Shown here: piece by piece, positions 23,200 to 33,884 of the stretch
Layout: every line of letters starts with the position of its first letter
Numbering within the stretch: the stretch's first letter is position 1
DNA from: Hippophae tibetana
Lineage: Eukaryota; Streptophyta; Magnoliopsida; Rosales; Elaeagnaceae
NCBI GenBank assembly: GCA_037013495.1
Contig: CM072807.1
Location: 12,961,001 to 13,025,000, forward strand
Reading direction: 5' to 3'
Length of the DNA stretch: 64,000 bases
The notes under the pieces: generated by a model
Databases searched by the model: none
Seen by the model: the letters and a program-made list of their open reading frames with translations, nothing else
Told to the model about the DNA's origin: nothing
Program-made: the position numbers and the translations under genes

Positions 23200-23420
23200 G
23201 CTTTATAACCTTACATCGCCACAGAGTCCTTCAATGCTTAAGTAAATCCAGGTAGTAAAAAAAAAAAAGGTGACTAATGTCTCTTCTTGCGATACAAAAA
23301 GATACTGAGAGATATTTAAAGAGAAGGTATAGATCTTAGTGATTCTAATTATCTCCGATTATGAAGTTCTATAAAGTTAAGAGACTATCTTTAATGGTGA
23401 ATATTTATAGAAAAATATAC
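23200..23420 (+). repeat. Direct repeat R1 (possible LTR remnant)
   Basis: Aligns with 26195-26400 through shared landmarks in the same order: tgcttaagtaa.tc..ggtagt, taatgtct.ttctt..gatacaaa, gagagat, tatagatcttagtg, attatctatt/ccgatt, aagttct, and ctatctttaatggtga. Together with R2 it frames about 2.8 kb and could be the left LTR of a degenerate element, but I could not place TG..CA ends, a PBS or a PPT. Confidence 0.6.
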
Positions 23421-24434
23421 CTGTTTATTACTCTTACCTAGAGTGATAGACTTATATTTAAATGTTGAAAAGTTATCTGCTTAATTATCTCATTTTCATA
23501 TAATTAAGAGTTTGAATTTCAATTGTTTATCCTATTAGATATTTGATTGATATTGATGCTTACTAATGACTTAGCATTGATTGGGCTAGTCTTCGAGTTA
23601 CTTGTTAACTAAGACCTATTATATTATGTCATATGGCGTAAACTATTTTACACCTAACATCAACCTCCAGACTTGCTAGCCATGGATACATACATACAAA
23701 CACAATTTTTATTAAAATAAAAGTGTTGTTAAAGCATTGTCTATCTTTTTATCTTAGTTGGGTGTTATTTCTATCCCATGTTCCTTGTAAGTGGTATCTT
23801 ATGTCACTTTCTATTCTTTTAATATAATTATTATCTCCATAGCTTTTGGTGGAGATGATATATGGGGATAAGAGCCCATGGCTTAGTGTAGAAACAAACT
23901 TTTTGAACTCCATTGTGCTGCCTTCTTAGCCGATGCTATCATCTTGGGTGTGTGTACACCTCTTGGGCATCATATGAAATTATGTAATCTTGGAAAAGTT
24001 AGAACATTAGTCCTCACCTCTCATATATGAGTGAACACATATTTTGTTCTTTTGTTGCACATGACATGTTACTTCATTAAGTTTGTGTCCAGACTTGATG
24101 TTGATCTCACCAAGTTTTCTTATATGAGCCTTGGGCAGATTTATGGAGTTCACCCTTACGAAATTCTCACATAACTCCTTTTGAAATAATTCATGGGGAG
24201 GTATGCACGCTTGGATGAAGTGTGATGGTTTGACACCTCATAACCCAATTTATTGGTGGGGTGCAATTTTAGGTTGCACACTTTATTTCCTTGCATAAAT
24301 GTTTTGGACATATCATATATACCCTTAGCTCGGATCCATATTTTATTTTTGAACCTGATTGTGGCCTCATCTATTTGTAAGATTGTGGGCCTTTGGAGCA
24401 TCAATGGCATGTGAGTGGGCACTTTGGTGCTTTG

Positions 24435-24545
24435 GGCATTGAAAGATGCCACAAGGAGTCTTCGTTGATGGAAAATGGTTACAAATCTTACGGACTATAG
24501 AAACACTCCAAAATAGTTTGGAGTGTGTTCTTCATGATGTCAAGG
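24435..24545 (+). repeat. Hairpin module, copy 1
   Basis: Begins with the short stem-loop ggcattgaaagatgcc (5-bp stem) and continues with cttacggactatagaa and tagtttggagtgtgtt. The same order is found in copies at 24914 and 25661. Confidence 0.6.
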
Positions 24546-24913
24546 TCGATATAGGATCCCATTCCTTGAAGTTTTCCATATACTCCATACAATTTTAGTT
24601 CCATCATCGGTGATGATTTATAGGGCAGCTATTAGCTATGAGGCACGTGGTCAACATGGATGGCATAGAGAAAGTGTCCCTACATGCAAGCCTCAATATG
24701 GTCATGTGGATTGCAATGTATAAAAGCTACTTAAAATGGTCCCAATTGATCCAAGATGGATAGTCGGAGGGAGCTTTCTGGGCATCCATAGGTGGTTAAC
24801 TTTGTACTTTGTAGGTAAACTCAATTTGGTAGGCCGTGGGGCCTAGTTTCCATTGTAATAGGTCACGTCATTTGTTAAAATTCATATGGGTACAGGTCGG
24901 ATCCAATCATATG

Positions 24914-25020
24914 GGCATTGAAAGATGCCATATGGATGTTCTTTAGGATGAGAAATGAACTAGGAACTTATGGCCATGGAAGGTGTTCCCAGGTTAGCGT
25001 GGAATGGTATCCTTATCATT
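24914..25020 (+). repeat. Hairpin module, copy 2
   Basis: Starts with the identical 16 bases ggcattgaaagatgcc, followed by atatggatgttcttt, aggaacttatggcc and gcgtggaatggtatcc. Offset from copy 1 is 479 bases. Confidence 0.6.
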
Positions 25021-25660
25021 TTAAGTGCTGGAACTAGTTCATTATTTCATTCTTTTTTTGCAAAACGATAGGTCACTTTTAAAAAAACCATAGTGATAAT
25101 GATTTAAGAATCCCTAAATTAGTTTTACTTCTCGAGTATTTGTCAGAAAGTGGGTGAGCCATTCTTGAATCTATTTCTGCATCTGTCTAACGAATCTAAA
25201 TAGTTTGAACTAGTTTCAGTGCAAAACTGTTTTGTCTAGTGTCCATTCATATTGGTGCATATGGTTACATATGAGGGCCACTTTGATGTTCATTTAACAT
25301 GAAATTTTTTGGGTTGGCTAGTCAGGGCGTGATCTTTCCAATGGAATGATACATGGATTTTAAGATCCGTATAAAGGACACTTTACAAAATAGAAAAGTG
25401 AAAGGTGGGTCCCTTTCAGGTTGAGCCACTATGGTTGATTAAGATGGATTTTATGTTTGGTAACCTAGGATGTTTCACATTTTAGAGGTGTTAAAAACTA
25501 TGCCACCATTTGGTCGCAATGACTTTGGTTCCTTCACATTGGCTTATGGACGTGTGGGTTGAACCTGTCTATTTGACCCATAGGTTTAGACCACATTGGG
25601 GTGGCTCACATCTTCAATCTAAGCCTATGTGGCTATGGATCAAATCTAGTACACTATAGA

Positions 25661-25765
25661 CCTTGGAAGATGCCATATGGACATCTTCTGGTTCAGAGGC
25701 TTGTGACTCTTGTAGATGTTCTAAGATAGTTTGGAGCACATTATTTATTATGTTTAGGATGACTT
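25661..25765 (+). repeat. Hairpin module, copy 3
   Basis: Starts ccttggaagatgccatatgg, with the stem partly lost, then ggacatcttctgg, gcttgtgactc and tagtttggagcacatt. It shares the atatgga.at.ttct segment with copy 2 and the tagtttggag segment with copy 1. Confidence 0.55.
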
Positions 25766-26194
25766 CCATTCATGCCTTTTTTTTCCTTTTGCTTGGGCCC
25801 ATTGTGGCCATGGCAGCGTGTAGTTGGAAACCTATATAAGTGGTGGTACAACTTGTTCGATATGAGGTTAAACCTCATTATCCCTTTCAAAAGCTTGGCT
25901 ATTTGAGTCAAAAGGTTCATCTTGAAAAGACAGAAAAGTGTAGCTTTTAGAGACTGTGCAAAATGAACTTTTTCTAGAAAAGTGTTTTTCTAAACTTTTA
26001 AGGAATTTTGTTCAAAAACTATGTTTTTCAGAATACAAGATATTAGTGTAAGATCTTTTTCTCTCTAGTTGTTATTCAACTAGTAGAGCACAATCGGTCC
26101 TACAAACAATGACAGATGTTGATACAGACAACATCAATGATTGGATGCACCTTTACTTCCTATGGACTTGTGAACAGAGAACACAACGTTAAGA

Positions 26195-26400
26195 TCTTGG
26201 ACCACCGCAAAGTGTAACGACATTTAGTATTCCGATGCTTAAGTAAGTCTGGGTAGTGAGAAGAATAAGGAGGTTAATGTCTATTCTTATGATACAAAGA
26301 GATTTTTTGAGAGATAGTATAGATCTTAGTGTTTCCACTTATCTATTAAGTTCTTTCAAATTAAGAAGTTATCTTTAATGGTGAGTAGTGGTGGATATTA
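26195..26400 (+). repeat. Direct repeat R2 (possible LTR remnant)
   Basis: Right-hand partner of R1. Similarity stops after ttaatggtgagtagtggtgg, near 26400, where unrelated AT-rich DNA begins; the rest of the copy may be deleted. Confidence 0.6.
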
Positions 26401-26769
26401 CATATTTTCTCTCTTCTTTTTTTCTTCTCATTATTTTTTTTAATAGACTATGTTAATTTATTACACTAATAAATATGTTTTCTTCCTTTAGTACCCTTTG
26501 TTTTTGTTGGTGGTGATGTTATTGATGGAATCCTTGTAAGGGTAGAATTGGAATAAGGGAATTGTTTTTAATTTTTAAATTTTAAATTTTAGATGTGTAA
26601 TGGATTTTGGGGATATTTTTCTAGAATTTCTCAAAAACTAAAAAAAATTGAGTTGATTTAAAAGCTTCCTTATTCTTTTTGGACCTTTACTTGTAAAATT
26701 CATTTGAAGATTTTTCTTTTGTTTTTATGAAGGAGAAAAAAATCATTGAGGTTGTTGTGATGTTGTGGA

Positions 26770-27830
26770 AGGCTCTATGGGATTGAAATGCAGGTTTGTG
26801 TGTGGTAATTTGATTGTTATGGGTGCTGCTTTTGATAAAGCAAGGGTAGAATACTTAAGTGTCATCATGGATGAAATTAGGGGTGTTTAAAATTAGATTC
26901 ACACGATCAATGCATATAATTTAAATTAAACCAATCCATATTTTTTTCCATTATCGTTATATTGGTTTGCATCGTAAATTGCAAAACCAATCTATAATGA
27001 ATTGAATATGAGTTTAATACTAATTTTTTATAGAAACCAATCAAACTCTTATTTATATTATATTATATTTTTTATTTTTAATATAATCATTTTATCAAGA
27101 AAAAAGTGTAAAATAATAATAAAACTAATACTTTAATAATTTTAACAACCATCGTTTTTCAATTAATCTTTAACCATATCTAATATATATTCCTAATTTC
27201 ATATAAACACATATAAGTCATGTTATTATTTATTTAATCATATATTTATTATTTATATTAAAGACTTATTTATACATATCATTTATGTTTACATTGAATA
27301 CAAAATTAAATAATAAATATTTGTGTTAATTTTTTGCTATTTAGAGTACAATTAATAACTATATTACATCATCTTTGATTACTTATTGTTTGTAAAAAAA
27401 AATCAAAAATCTTATTAGGTCCTAATTTTAACCAATTATTAAAACATAAAATTCAATATAATAATTATTTAGTTATTAAAAATAAATATTTAAAAAAAAA
27501 TTGACGATCATTAAAACAACAAAAACACAATAATCAATCCACCCAATCCTATCCAAAGGGTTCGATTTGAATTGATTTTATAGATTTTATTAGATCGTAT
27601 TAATTCTTAATTTTAAGGAACTCGCTTTATTGGTTCGGTTCCAATTTTAACTTAAATATGAACTAATACATAATATATACACTCCCTAGATGAAAATGGT
27701 TGAATCCGTTCTGGCTATTGCTAGCAGTGCAAGGAAAGAGAAAGGTCTTAATGTTGTATACTCTAAGCAAGCCTTCTCTTATGGTGAAAAAGAGTTTGCA
27801 ATGGTTATTTTAAAGGGTTCCTATTGGAAA
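26770..27830 (+). pseudogene. Unidentified protein-coding fragment split by a hAT-like insertion
   Basis: Upstream of the insertion the translation reads GNLIVMGAAFDKARVEYLSV and ends IMDE at 26877. Downstream, another frame reads KMVESVLAIASSARKEKGLN followed by VVYSKQAFSYGEKEFAMVIL and stops near 27831. Codon composition and amino-acid balance are those of real protein, unlike the surrounding DNA, and removing the insertion places the two pieces side by side with a frame change. I do not recognise the family. It may be a captured gene piece or a processed pseudogene. No start codon or splice site could be fixed. Confidence 0.45.
26878..27688. mobile_element. Non-autonomous hAT-like transposon
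   Basis: Starts TAGGGGTGTTTAAAA and ends ACACTCCCTA, so the ends form an imperfect terminal inverted repeat of the hAT type (TAGGGGTGT against TAGGGAGTGT). The flanks are gatgaaat (26870-26877) and gatgaaaa (27689-27696), an 8-bp target duplication with one mismatch, the length expected for hAT elements. The 811-bp interior is AT-rich and has no transposase frame. It interrupts a coding-like fragment. Confidence 0.75.
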
Positions 27831-27831
27831 T

Positions 27832-29391
27832 AATGTTGTGAATGTTGAAAAAAAAGAAGAGAAAAAGTGCCCATATAAGTTTATCCTTCAATTTGTCCCA
27901 CATTGTTTTTTTACATCTCTTTAGATGTATTTATAAGGCATTATATAGAGACTTGGATTTGGATCCTAAAAGGGTATCTACTTTTATGGAGGGTTGAGGA
28001 GACAGGAAATTGTTGGTTTACCACATGCGAGTGCGTGAGGTGAGGTGGTACCGTCGTCGTTGTTTATGAAATATTTTTAGTGGAGACTACCCTTGTGAGA
28101 TATAATTTGAGCCTATTTTTTTTATTTAGAGTGAAATATATTTTTTCTACTCCAAACACATTTCCTATTTCTTTAAATTTTTAAATAATTTCTATAGGTA
28201 TTAGCATTGAATATATGAATTTTTTTCTCATCTTAATAGAGTGTCGTATATTTTTTGTTTTATTTTTTTGCTTAGATTAAATTATTTAAATAGAAATTGA
28301 TAGTATATGCTTTTATCTCATTCATGTATGATTGTTACAAAAAAAAAAGATATATTTGGGATTACCTAAATCAAAATCAAACAGAAAAGCCATAAAATTA
28401 ACCACTCGCCAAAATCTTACAAAAATATACAATCTGTACATGAATTTACTCTCTAATATATATATTGAAAAATCTCTTAAAAAATAGAGAGAAATAATAT
28501 AAAGTACAATCTACATACTAGCTATGACCCACATTGCCTACAAAGTTACGAGTAAAAGCTAATTACAAAAGAAAGATATAGGAAGTAATTCCCTAAAAAT
28601 TCATTGCACTTTCTTCATTTATAAAAGACATATATCTTTAAATTTTTGCTTAATGAGTTTGATTTATGCATGAAAATAATTTTTATATATGATATCTTTA
28701 TAATTTATACATTTGATTCCTTTCATGAGATCAACGTTAAAAATAACACTTTAGGCCTTTATTCTTTATACATATGCGAACATATTAGTTCATTTCTATA
28801 CATCAATTCTTTCGCATATAAATTAGTATGAATTTTTGAACCCGTAGGATTAAGTGTTTTGAGAGTATTGACTTGTGAGAAATAGAGTCGAAGCGAATTC
28901 AAATTCTTGACACTAAGTTTGGGTGAAATTAAATTGATACATTTTTTGTATGAAATATGAAAATGATTTTCGACTAATTATTATAATAAATCATGATTGT
29001 TTAAGAAGATTAAAATAAATTATGCTTTAGATTTTAATTATGATATTAAAGGAGATTAAAAAGTATGAGACATTTTTGTGCTATGTTTCCTGTTGTTTTA
29101 TTTTATTTTATTATTAAGTTAATTTTTGATTTTGTTGTAATTTTAGTTTTTGAGTTTTTATTTTCATTATTTCTTTTAATTTTTACATTTAGTTCAATTT
29201 TTGTGGGTATCATTACTGAAAAACCTTCACGAGACTCAAACTCATCCACTAGGACAATTTAGGGGTTTAAAAGCTTGTTATATACGCTAAATGCAACTGT
29301 GTCAATCCACGGAAGTGATTTATGATAGTTTAATTTTTAGTCTTTATCGCTTCTCTTACTAAGAGACTAGCAAGAAGTTGATTAAGTGTTG
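27832..29391. other. AT-rich intergenic DNA
   Basis: No supported gene. A less AT-rich stretch at 27900-28110 (containing gtggtaccgtcgtcg) may continue the pseudogene on its left but gives no recognisable protein. 28830-29340 resembles retrotransposon flanks by composition only. Confidence 0.45.
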
Positions 29392-29945
29392 TGATGAGTG
29401 CTTAAAAAGTACTAAAATTACCATGATTTTATTTACTATATTTAATTAAAAAGATTCATATTTATATGATTTTATCATATTTTTATATAAAATTATCTTT
29501 TGAGAATCACAAATATTTTTATTATTTCAAGGTATTTTTGTTTGTAAAATAACTTAAATACTCGAAGAAAAATACTAGAGGCAATACATCACAAATATAT
29601 TAAGAAAATAAATGAGGAAAAGTAAAAAACATGAAAAATTTGGGCATAATGGGTCAAAAATGTCAAAAAGGTCAAAATCGTGTGCCCAATCACGCCGAGA
29701 AATACGCGTAGTGAGCCACAACACGTCAAGCATCTCCCAAAAAAATGCAAAAGTCTATGCACATTGCCCGAACAACTCCGAAGTTTGCGCCCACATATAC
29801 ACCCATCTATGTGCACCGCCCGAATGACACCGAACTTGCGCACACATCTGCCCGAACCCACATGAGCTACTGCCCCCATCTATGCCCAGCATCACTTCAC
29901 ATGCGAATTTATGCGCGCTGTTTTCTCTTTTAGGAGAACATAAAA
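29392..29945 (+). repeat. Partial LTR of the TGATGAG family, copy C (5' part only)
   Basis: Starts TGATGAGTGCTTAAAAAGTA and runs parallel to the first part of copy A: ccatgattttat, atcacaaatatttttatt, caatacatcacaaatatatta, gtcaaaaatgtcaaaaag, then a moderately GC-rich stretch. Similarity to A stops around 29945, where gtgcaagtatacacggtcac begins. Confidence 0.65.
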
Positions 29946-29994
29946 ACGTGCAAGTATACACGGTCACAAGTAATAAAATTTGATAAGTGAGTTA
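29946..29994 (+). other. Left half of a conserved retrotransposon 3'-region motif, split by LTR A
   Basis: gtgcaagtatacacggtcac then aagtaataaaatttgataag up to agtta. This motif, familiar from plant LTR-element debris, normally continues into a segment like atcgttcacacggagattt, which is found at 32001 on the other side of LTR A. The 5 bases before the LTR (agtta) resemble those after it (agttt). Confidence 0.5.
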
Positions 29995-31993
29995 TGATGA
30001 GTGCTCAAAAAGCACTAAAATAACCATGATTTTATGTACATTAATTGATTAAAAATACATATATTTATATGTTTTATCATATATTTATATAAATTTGTCT
30101 TTTTTGGAATCACAGGTATTTTTATTGTTTTTTCAGGTATTTTGGCTTAAAAACGCAATGTAAAGACTCAAAGAGGAATACTTGAAGCAATACATCACAA
30201 ATATATTAATAAATAAGTGGGAAAAGGTCAACAAACATGGAAAAATTGGACAAAATGGGACGAAAAGGTCAAAAATGTCAAAAAGACGGAAATCGCGTGC
30301 CGCAGCCCAGCCGCGCGCGCAGCCCAGCGCCCCATGCCGCGCGCGCCCCACCGCGCAGGCACTGTTCACGCGCGCCGAGCTGCGCGCAGCGACAACCCCA
30401 GCGCGCGCGCGCAGCACCCAGCAGCAGCCCCTCCGCGCGCCCAACGCGTTTTCGCCCCATTTTTCACGTGCAGCCGCCCCTGTGACATCATGCTGACGTC
30501 ATTAATGACATCAGCAATTCCAATACGCGTTTTTACATTTTTTAACATTTTTTTACTCATTTTTTCTCTCCATCCTCACCTATAAATACCCCCTTCCCTT
30601 CACTTCAAATCACACCTTCAAAACACACTTCTCTCTTCTTTCTTTCTCTCATTTCTTAGTTTTTGAGTTTTCTTAGTTTCTTTCTTAGTTTCTAAGCTTT
30701 TCTTAGTTTTTCTCTTAGTTTTTAGTTCAATTCTCTTAGGTTTAGAGTTCTTCTCTTTTTGAGAGGAACTTGTAATGTTTTTGTAATAATTTAGATTTTT
30801 GATTCAATAAATGGGAGTGCAAATTCCGCTTGGAGGTTTTCCAGCTACAGGAATAGCGTCGAAGTTCTGTAAGGATTTTATTTTCTTTACAATTATTTTT
30901 ATGCTTTATTCTTACATGTTATATTCAACTTGTCTGTGGTTAAATTTAACTATGCTGGCTGTTTAGTAAATATGATGTAATAATGACGTTGTTATGCTTG
31001 CGAAATATTAAATAGGTAAAAATCTCTAAAATGAATTGATTTTGTTTTTATTCAAGATTTTATATTAAGAATGTTAGAGAGAAATATATTATTTTTCATT
31101 ACAAACTTAAACCTGAAAATTAGATTTTAAGGTTTAGTTATCTTGTCTAATTTAGAGTAGTGCTTTTTTATTTGTTGGTACAATCGCCCGGTAGTTAGAG
31201 TGAAACTCTATTTCAAAAGTTTTTATAAGAATTATTATGTGAAAATGTATTGACAACATGTTTTCAATAGTGGTTTTAAAACTTGAAAGTTAGTACTCGG
31301 ATAATTAAATTCTTAAGTTTAATTTGGACACCTTGAATAAAGTTTAAACTGTCTAACCCCACCAAAGGTGGCATTTAAATGGTTCATTTTCAATCTCTTA
31401 GAAAAAGGAATTAATTTAATTAAGTATATTAGTTATCAACCCCACCCATAGGTGTTAATTGATTTGTTTAGTTAACAAAGAATATCTAACCCCACCAAAG
31501 GTGGTATTTATATAAAAAAGAGAGAATCAATAAAATATCAATTTATATCTTTAATAACCTAGATAATATGAGCAAGCATAATTAATTTAGTTATTATATC
31601 CATAAATACTCCACTAATATAAATGATAAAAATTTGCATGAATATTTATTGAATCTGTATATATGTTTATTTTTAGATAATTATTTATTTAATTTGTATC
31701 TATGTTTATTTTTTATGTTATTAGATTATATTTAATTAATCTGTATATATGTTTATTTTATGTTATTAGATTAGGAACACAAAAACCAAACTATCGTGAC
31801 AGGATGTTTAGGATTTAATTTCGTTTTTAAAAGTTTGAATAATAAATTAAAAACCACATACATTCCTTCCTTAGATCGACCTTGGGAGTATACTTATCAT
31901 TTTCTTCGAAATGATTCGTGCACTTGAGAGAGTTTTATAAATATTAAAACCAAAGTATTGGCAAGAATCGACGATGTCGGTTTTCGCTCATCA
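29995..31993 (+). repeat. Complete LTR of the TGATGAG family, copy A (solo-LTR candidate)
   Basis: Begins TGATGAGTGC and ends CGCTCATCA, terminal inverted repeats that fit an LTR, 1999 bp. It has a TATA-like cctataaatacccc near 30580, a run of ttcttagttt repeats (30650-30740), a GC-rich island (30290-30480) and a 3' region shared with copy B (33885-35244). Flanks agtta/agttt resemble a 5-bp target duplication, and the disrupted motif at 29946-29994 resumes at 32001, which favours a solo LTR. The ends and PBS-like agttttt recall Tat/Athila-type gypsy elements; that assignment is inference. Confidence 0.65.
30290..30480. other. GC-rich CpG island inside LTR A
   Basis: About 190 bases dominated by GCGCGC, GCCGC and CCCAGC words in a window that is otherwise strongly AT-rich. 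It lies upstream of the LTR's TATA-like box. Open frames in several phases here are only a consequence of composition (Ala/Arg/Pro-rich). Confidence 0.85.
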
Positions 31994-32977
31994 AGTTTTT
32001 ATCGTTCACACGGAGATTTGTCACTAGAGTTTGTTGAGTACTAAAATTGTTTCACTCTGATTTTATCCAAAACAATCGTTAATTAGAACAAGTTAACTAA
32101 AGAGTTTTATAACAAAATAAAAGAATCTAGGACTGTAGTTTTTCACCAAATTAATCCACTCGAATCATATTATTCTCTCTTCATTTATATATTTTTAGTA
32201 AATTTAATTTGTCAACTGAGAACTTCTAATTTTATCCATACCTTTCTTCCGAGCTCCGTATAGACACACCTCGTTAAATTAATTCACTATATTCCTATGA
32301 GAATTAAATTCAACAAAATTCATTACGTTTTAAGTTCTCAAATGTCACACATACTATAAAGGTATATTCCTATCCTTCATATATACATGTTATTCTATCC
32401 ATGGGCAATATACACAAAAATGCATCTTCCAAGTTTATTTAAGTGCCACAGATCATTTGATAAATTTTCCAATAATCAAAAGCATTAAACACAAATAGAA
32501 TAAACAAATTAAAAATCTTATAAATCTTTCAAAAATAATTAAATTCAAGTTTCATAAATTTAGATAAAACGCAACCCTAGAAAATTAAATTACTTCATAA
32601 ATAAAAATTAAAATTATAGCAATTAAGGAATATTAGATGAAGAACAAAAGAAAATTAAAACATTTCTGAGCATAAATTTTTGGCACACGTAAAACACAAT
32701 AGAAGCCAAAAATGGCTTCTGCGTGTTCCATAGTCCAACCCCAAAACGAATCGAAAATAACAACTAACATTTATCAAAATAATCCCCTATTTATAACATC
32801 AAATATCTAAAAAACAAATACATTTTAAAATATATTTTTATACACGCAGGGGACAAAAAGGTATATTGAAAATGATAATTTAATCCGTGTGGGGGACAAG
32901 AATATTGAGACACACAAACATGCAAAATAGGGGGAACGTGCGCCGTTGTTGATTTATTTTTAATTCAACCTACTTTC

Positions 32978-33207
32978 CACGTGTCAGCATATGATTGGAT
33001 GAAAGAATTAATATAGACATGTCGCAACATTTCATTGTTGGAGGGAAACAATTGCATGTGATTGCGTCGCACGGGATCATGGCACGTGAGACATGTGGGT
33101 CCCATATAAACAGTTGGAAACACGTGCGCTAGTTCTGCGCTTTTGTTTTACCCAATACATGCCACGTGTCCACTTCAGATTAGCTACAGGAATATTTGAG
33201 ACACGTG
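32978..33207. promoter_or_regulatory. Cluster of five CACGTG (G-box) palindromes
   Basis: CACGTG occurs at 32978, 33083, 33121, 33163 and 33202. The last two lie in an inverted repeat, gccacgtgtc and gacacgtggc. G-boxes bind bZIP and bHLH factors in plants. No host gene is adjacent, so a role would concern a transposon promoter, if any. Confidence 0.55.
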
Positions 33208-33514
33208 GCATTGTATCATTTCTTGGATGGTTAGGGCACACAATGATTATGTAGACTGTGTCACACAGGACCACTCCTTTTGGCAGACACGCAATAGACA
33301 TGTGGGTCCCACCCTCTACGTCGGCCTACACAGTAGGTGGGCCCCACTCAGTGTCGAGCAACGTGTACCTGAATACCCGCATCCACTCTCTTTTGTCGCG
33401 TCTGGTCTCACGCGGTTCATTGTAGTCGTTCATTTCCTGATTGAACGGTTGGTGTCACGCATTGGTGATTGAAGAGTAGCCTCCTTTGCCTGCATAGAAA
33501 ATAAATTTTCTTAA

Positions 33515-33715
33515 TTATAGTTTAGACCTCCAATTTAATTCAAATTAAATTTTAAACTTTCTTTAATTGCAATCAAGCCCTTTTCTAATTTAAATCACTT
33601 TTACACTTTTGTTAATTACAATTAAGCCCTATTTTAATTCAAATTATATTTTAGACTTTTATTAATTGCAATTAAGCACTTTTTAAATTTAAATTATATT
33701 TTCATACATAAATTT
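33515..33715 (+). repeat. Degenerate tandem repeat, period about 50 bp
   Basis: ttaattgcaatcaagccc at 33563, ttaattacaattaagccc at 33612 and ttaattgcaattaagcac at 33662 mark three units, each followed by t-rich and aaatta-rich sequence, with a partial unit before them. Confidence 0.75.
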
Positions 33716-33884
33716 GTAATTAAGTATTTTTTCGATTCAAGTTCTTTAATTTTCTTAAAAATATATTCCTTAACAAATAAAGGGTAAATATTAATTTATT
33801 CCATTAAAATTAACTAAAAATGTCAAGAACATAACAATTATAATTAATAAAATATATGAAAATAACTATATAAAATACAGTTAT

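Larger units (their letters stand above)
23421..26194. other. Non-coding interior between R1 and R2, with a repeated hairpin module
   Basis: Compared with the DNA around it, this interval is clearly less AT-rich from about 23850 to 26050, and so stands out as one inserted unit. No protein-coding frame is convincing; the longest, a 98-residue minus-strand frame at 24156-24452, matches no family I know. It contains three diverged copies of a module of about 110 bp. It could be the interior of a non-autonomous LTR element flanked by R1 and R2. Confidence 0.45.
32001..33884. other. Non-coding retrotransposon-derived sequence between LTR copies A and B
   Basis: Starts with atcgttcacacggagatttg, the continuation of the motif interrupted by LTR A, and then runs through AT-rich DNA. 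From 32930 to 33480 it becomes less AT-rich and carries a cluster of CACGTG boxes and two copies of gacatgtgggtccca (33091 and 33299). Frames here (33077-33301 minus, 33227-33472 plus) have no family features. A 50-bp tandem repeat follows. Confidence 0.5.

Noticed and set aside
24156..24452. 98-residue minus-strand frame in the R1-R2 interior
   Set aside because: It overlaps the first hairpin module, and the frame is not kept in the other module copies.
30133..30585. Several overlapping Ala/Arg/Pro-rich open frames on both strands
   Set aside because: They arise from the GC-rich island, where stop codons are rare in every phase; there are no domains and they lie inside an LTR.
33077..33472. 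Two overlapping frames of 74 and 81 residues
   Set aside because: They lie on opposite strands of non-coding transposon-derived DNA and show no family features.
33563..33740. Regularly spaced repeats, considered as a CRISPR array
   Set aside because: The units are directly adjacent, diverged and AT-rich, with no unique spacers, in a plant nuclear context.
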